From Spirochaetales bacterium (lineage in GTDB: Bacteria; Spirochaetota; Spirochaetia; Sphaerochaetales; Sphaerochaetaceae), in assembly GCA_017475725.1 (NCBI GenBank), contig JAFVFA010000244.1:1-18493 (forward strand): 18,493 nucleotides of DNA, given 5' to 3'. Numbering within the stretch: the first letter of the stretch is position 1; each line of letters starts with the position of its first letter. Shown one piece after another: positions 16,611 through 18,493 of this stretch. The notes beneath the pieces were generated by a model. That model was not told where the DNA came from. It saw only the letters and a program-made list of their open reading frames with translations, and searched no databases. Both the position numbers and the translations under genes were made by a program.

Positions 16611-16622
16611 GGGTTTGAAATC
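16611..16622 (+). repeat. Direct repeat, copy 1 (GGGTTTGAAATC)
   Basis: The 12-mer GGGTTTGAAATC occurs here and again at 17343-17354, in the two gaps that flank the cytidylyltransferase gene. Similarity continues with a 2-base gap (ATCTTC against CTTC). It contains the TTGAAA box of a putative promoter in both copies. A diverged form, GAGGTGTTGAAATCA, lies before the flippase at 14097-14111. Confidence 0.6.
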
Positions 16623-16642
16623 ATCTTCGTTTCATGTATTCT
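16615..16642 (+). promoter_or_regulatory. Putative promoter of the cytidylyltransferase gene
   Basis: TTGAAA (16615-16620) and TATTCT (16637-16642), 16 bases apart, 5/6 and 4/6 matches to sigma70 boxes. Predicted start is about 16649, giving a short leader with AGGAGG at 16663-16668. The same arrangement recurs at 17347-17374. Confidence 0.45.
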
Positions 16643-16672
16643 CTGTTTGAAGGTTCTTCAGCAGGAGGCACA

Positions 16673-17323
16673 ATGAAACGGACAGACAAAAACATAATAA
16701 TGATAACAGCAGGGGGAGTTGGTAACAGGTTTGGAGCAAATACCCCAAAGCAATATCTTCTACTAGGTGGAAAACCTGTTATCTCTTATGTCATAGATGC
16801 ATGCAAGAAAAGCCGATATTGTGACTCGGTTCTTGTTGTTGCAGATCCTTACTATCATGAAGAAATCAGGACCCTTTATGGTGTAGATGTGACACAAGGC
16901 GGAAAGGAGCTGAATAACTCCAAGCGAAATGGACTTGAGTATATCAAGAAGCACTGTTCGTGCGAGAAACTTATCATTGCAGATGCGGTCAGACCTACTG
17001 TGACATCGGATGTTCTAGATAAACTGTTCCTCCTTCTTGATGAATATGATGCTGCAGCTTGTGCTCGTCATATCACAGACAGCCTTGGTTGTTATTCCCG
17101 ATGGACAGTAGATAGAGCGGATTACTATACTCTTAACGCTCCTGAGGCATTCAGATTCAATCTCATATATGATCATTTTGACCCAGAATCAAAACTGACT
17201 GAATCTTTGCAGCAACTTCCAAAAGAATCAAGGATATATCTTGATTTTGATGTTCCTTATTTCGACAAGATCACCTATCCGGAAGATTTGGTTAAGGCTG
17301 AAGCCATTATAGGGCGCAAGTGA
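16673..17323 (+). CDS. IspD/TarI-like cytidylyltransferase
   Basis: A 216-aa nucleotidyltransferase of the IspD/TarI family, which uses CTP to make CDP-polyols. Motifs: ITAGGVGNRFG (11-21, nucleotide loop), PKQYL (25-29), GGKELNNSKRNGL (76-88, like the GGxxRxxSVxxGL block), DAVRP (104-108) and TYPEDLVKAE (201-210, the family's T-x-ED end). NAPEAF (155-160) differs from the TPQxF usual in IspD. In-frame ATG 16634 would add 13 residues, but AGGAGG sits just before ATG 16673 and the putative -10 box overlaps the upstream site. With a TagF-like transferase nearby, a CDP-ribitol or CDP-glycerol type product is more likely than the MEP-pathway product. No TarJ-like reductase is in the window. The gene is AT-rich and separately promoted. 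Confidence 0.82.
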   Translation: MKRTDKNIIMITAGGVGNRFGANTPKQYLLLGGKPVISYVIDACKKSRYCDSVLVVADPYYHEEIRTLYGVDVTQGGKELNNSKRNGLEYIKKHCSCEKLIIADAVRPTVTSDVLDKLFLLLDEYDAAACARHITDSLGCYSRWTVDRADYYTLNAPEAFRFNLIYDHFDPESKLTESLQQLPKESRIYLDFDVPYFDKITYPEDLVKAEAIIGRK

Positions 17324-17336
17324 CTATTAGGGAAAA

Positions 17337-17360
17337 GGGAAGGGGTTTGAAATCCTTCCC
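17337..17360 (+). terminator. Hairpin after the cytidylyltransferase gene, possible terminator
   Basis: GGGAAGG pairs perfectly with CCTTCCC, closing a loop of 10 bases, 13 bases after the stop codon. No U-rich tract follows (AATTGAAG), so it is not a standard intrinsic terminator. It could stabilise the 3' end, or be incidental to the GGGTTTGAAATC repeat it contains. Confidence 0.3.
17343..17354 (+). repeat. Direct repeat, copy 2 (GGGTTTGAAATC)
   Basis: Second exact copy of the 12-mer at 16611-16622, 732 bases downstream. Here it lies inside the hairpin and supplies the TTGAAA box of the promoter for the last gene. Confidence 0.6.
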
Positions 17361-17374
17361 AATTGAAGTATGCT
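17347..17374 (+). promoter_or_regulatory. Putative promoter of the last GT4 gene
   Basis: TTGAAA (17347-17352) and TATGCT (17369-17374), again 16 bases apart, 5/6 and 4/6 matches. Same layout as before the cytidylyltransferase gene. Predicted start is about 17381, giving a leader of roughly 25-30 bases before the GTG start codons. Confidence 0.45.
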
Positions 17375-17392
17375 CGTAGGGAGAAACAAATA

Positions 17393-17413
17393 ATGCCGGG
17401 GGCGTGCAGGTGA
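17393..17413 (+). other. Six-codon mini-ORF overlapping the GT4 start
   Basis: ATG 17393 with AGGGAG nine bases upstream (17378-17383) opens MPGACR and stops at TGA 17411-17413, which overlaps the GTG start as GTGA. It could couple translation to the GT4 gene, or mark a one-base loss in the GGGGG run (17398-17402): one extra G would join this ATG to the GT4 frame. Confidence 0.25.
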
Positions 17414-18493
17414 AGGTACTTGTCCTTTCCAATCTTACTTCGTACACATACAACTTCAGGTTCGAGATACTGCAGAGCATGGTCAAGGCCGGCCACAGCG
17501 TCACGATAGCCTGCCACAACGATGACCCCGACAAGCAGAAGGCTCTTGAGGGCCTTGGCTGCAGCATGGTTGAGGTGGCCTTCAACGGCAAGGGCAAGGA
17601 TCCCAAAGAGGAGCTGTCCCTGATCAGGACCTACAGGAACCTTGTCAGGAATGTTGGGCCTGACATCGTGTTCACGTTCACAATCAAGATGAACCTCTAC
17701 GGAGGCCTTGCGGCAAAGCGCTTCAGGATTCCCTATGTCCCTATGATAACGGGACTTGGTGAGCTGGAGAAGAAGGGGAGGCTCAGGGCTCTCCTGATGG
17801 TTCTGCACAAGATGGTCATGCCGGGGGCCAAGGCGGTTGTGTTCCAGAACCAGGCCAACATGGACTTCTTCAGGGACAACGGCATAAAGACCGGAAGGGC
17901 TGTTCTTGTGCCCGGATCCGGCATAAACCTCCAGAAATTCACCTATAAGGACTATCCGAGCGAGAATGATGGTCTGAAATTTGCATTTGTTGGAAGAATC
18001 ACACCTGCCAAAGGCATTTCAGAGTATCTTTCCATGGCGGAAACGGAGAAGGAAAGGCATCCTGACATGAGATTCCTGGTTGCAGGGCTCTGCGATGAGG
18101 ACCTGAGGCAGCGTGTCGGGGATCTGAACGCCAAGGGTGTCATAGATTACCTTGGCGTTCTGTCTGACACCAGAGACCTCCTTTCGGACATCCACTGTCT
18201 GGTTCTTCCCACATACCATCCGGAAGGGCTGTCCAACGTGCTTCTTGAGGCCAGTGCCACAGGAAGGCCCGCCATCTGCACCGACAGGCCGGGTTGCCAT
18301 GAGGTAGTGACCGAAGGTCTGAACGGGCTCTACTGCAAGCCAAGGGATGTGGATGACCTTGTCTCCACGGTGGAGAGGTTCGCAGGGCTGCCTGAATCAG
18401 AGCACCGGAGGATGGGTCTTGCAGGCAGATGCCATGTTGAGAGTAACTTTGACCGCTCGATTGTTGTTGATGCCTATATGGAGCTGCTGAAAT
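17410..18493 (+). CDS. GT4-family glycosyltransferase (3' end cut by the window edge)
   Basis: A GT4 GT-B glycosyltransferase with 361 codons visible; the last base, t, may begin the stop codon since the family length is about 360-380. VKVLVLSNLTSYTYNFRFEI opens the N-terminal domain. MITGLGELE (112-120) is a conserved acceptor-side block, VPGSGINLQKF (167-177) the domain switch, VGRITPAKGI (194-203) the donor-phosphate loop, and PEGLSNVLLE with E272 and E280 the EX7E pair. It resembles the TuaC/PglA-like capsule and O-antigen enzymes rather than the three GT4 units at 6.9-10.3 kb. In-frame GTG codons at 17404 and 17410 are both possible starts; an in-frame stop at 17377-17379 excludes more. 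It is GC-rich again, unlike the preceding block, so it probably belongs to the stable part of the locus. Confidence 0.88.
   Translation, partial: MKVLVLSNLTSYTYNFRFEILQSMVKAGHSVTIACHNDDPDKQKALEGLGCSMVEVAFNGKGKDPKEELSLIRTYRNLVRNVGPDIVFTFTIKMNLYGGLAAKRFRIPYVPMITGLGELEKKGRLRALLMVLHKMVMPGAKAVVFQNQANMDFFRDNGIKTGRAVLVPGSGINLQKFTYKDYPSENDGLKFAFVGRITPAKGISEYLSMAETEKERHPDMRFLVAGLCDEDLRQRVGDLNAKGVIDYLGVLSDTRDLLSDIHCLVLPTYHPEGLSNVLLEASATGRPAICTDRPGCHEVVTEGLNGLYCKPRDVDDLVSTVERFAGLPESEHRRMGLAGRCHVESNFDRSIVVDAYMELLK

Noticed and set aside
16634..16672. Earlier start of the cytidylyltransferase
   Set aside because: The strong AGGAGG precedes ATG 16673, the extra 13 residues have no counterpart in the family, and the putative -10 box overlaps this ATG region.
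16611..16676. Short open frame ending by TGA overlap (ATGA) on the cytidylyltransferase start
   Set aside because: No canonical start with a ribosome site, and only about 20 codons; the overlap is probably chance.
16673..17323. Calling the cytidylyltransferase the housekeeping IspD
   Set aside because: Family match is clear, but the context is polyol-phosphate polysaccharide, the gene is AT-rich, and the TPQxF block is changed to NAPEAF; function left open.
17337..17360. Standard intrinsic terminator
   Set aside because: The stem is perfect but no U tract follows; kept only as a low-confidence hairpin.
1..18493. CRISPR array, tRNA, rRNA, insertion sequence or phage genes
   Set aside because: No regularly spaced repeats, cloverleaf genes, transposase motifs or terminal inverted repeats were seen on reading both strands.

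Overview
This 18.5 kb window looks like part of a surface-polysaccharide (capsule, exopolysaccharide or O-antigen) locus from a Gram-negative, outer-membrane-bearing bacterium. The evidence is two Wzi-like outer-membrane barrels, an Omp85-like barrel, an undecaprenyl-phosphate sugar transferase, many glycosyltransferases and a Wzx-type flippase. The flanks are fairly GC-rich, with many AGG/AGA arginine codons and short, very hydrophobic signal peptides. By general resemblance I favour a host-associated spirochaete of the Sphaerochaetaceae type, but nothing here (no rRNA, no marker gene) fixes the taxonomy.

Layout. (A) 1-5149: the 3' end of a Wzi-like gene on the + strand meets, tail to tail with a 2-nt gap, a four-gene minus-strand operon: Wzi-like protein, polyprenyl-phosphate hexose-1-phosphate transferase, secreted protein of unknown function, PAP2 phosphatase. 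A good sigma70-type promoter (TTGATG-17-TAGAAT) sits so close to the first ATG that the mRNA would be nearly leaderless. (B) 5244-6878: a divergent Omp85/BamA-like gene with one POTRA-like region. (C) 6872-7987: a minus-strand GT4 glycosyltransferase overlapping the previous gene tail to tail by 7 nt. (D) 8087-16599: a long plus-strand operon whose genes mostly overlap by 4-8 nt: tandem double-GT4 fusion, polysaccharide-deacetylase-like protein, FemAB/GNAT-like acyltransferase, GT2, TagB/TagF-like polyol-phosphate transferase, Wzx flippase, acyltransferase-3 membrane protein. (E) 16673-17323: an IspD/TarI-like cytidylyltransferase behind its own promoter. (F) 17410 to the window end: another GT4, nearly complete, behind a second copy of the same promoter-containing repeat.

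How the genes may work together (inference): the sugar transferase loads the first sugar-1-phosphate onto undecaprenyl phosphate. The GT4 and GT2 enzymes extend it. The TagF-like enzyme adds a polyol phosphate from a CDP-polyol that the IspD/TarI-like enzyme may supply. The deacetylase and FemAB-like enzymes may swap an N-acyl group on an amino sugar, and the acyltransferase-3 protein may O-acylate the chain. Wzx flips the lipid-linked unit, the PAP2 enzyme may recycle the lipid carrier, and the Wzi-like barrels hold the product at the surface. No Wzy polymerase, Wzz/Wzc chain-length protein or Wza exporter is visible, so the locus must continue outside the window or use genes elsewhere.

The block from about 11 to 17.3 kb is clearly more AT-rich than both sides (hand counts on single 60-base lines: 23/60 G+C at 13321-13380 and 24/60 at 16681-16740, against 40/60 at 601-660 and 35/60 at 17461-17520), as expected for an exchangeable serotype-type cassette. 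There is no gene-free stretch above 300 bases; the longest gaps are about 70-100 bases and hold the promoters listed. I saw no tRNA, rRNA, CRISPR array or insertion sequence.
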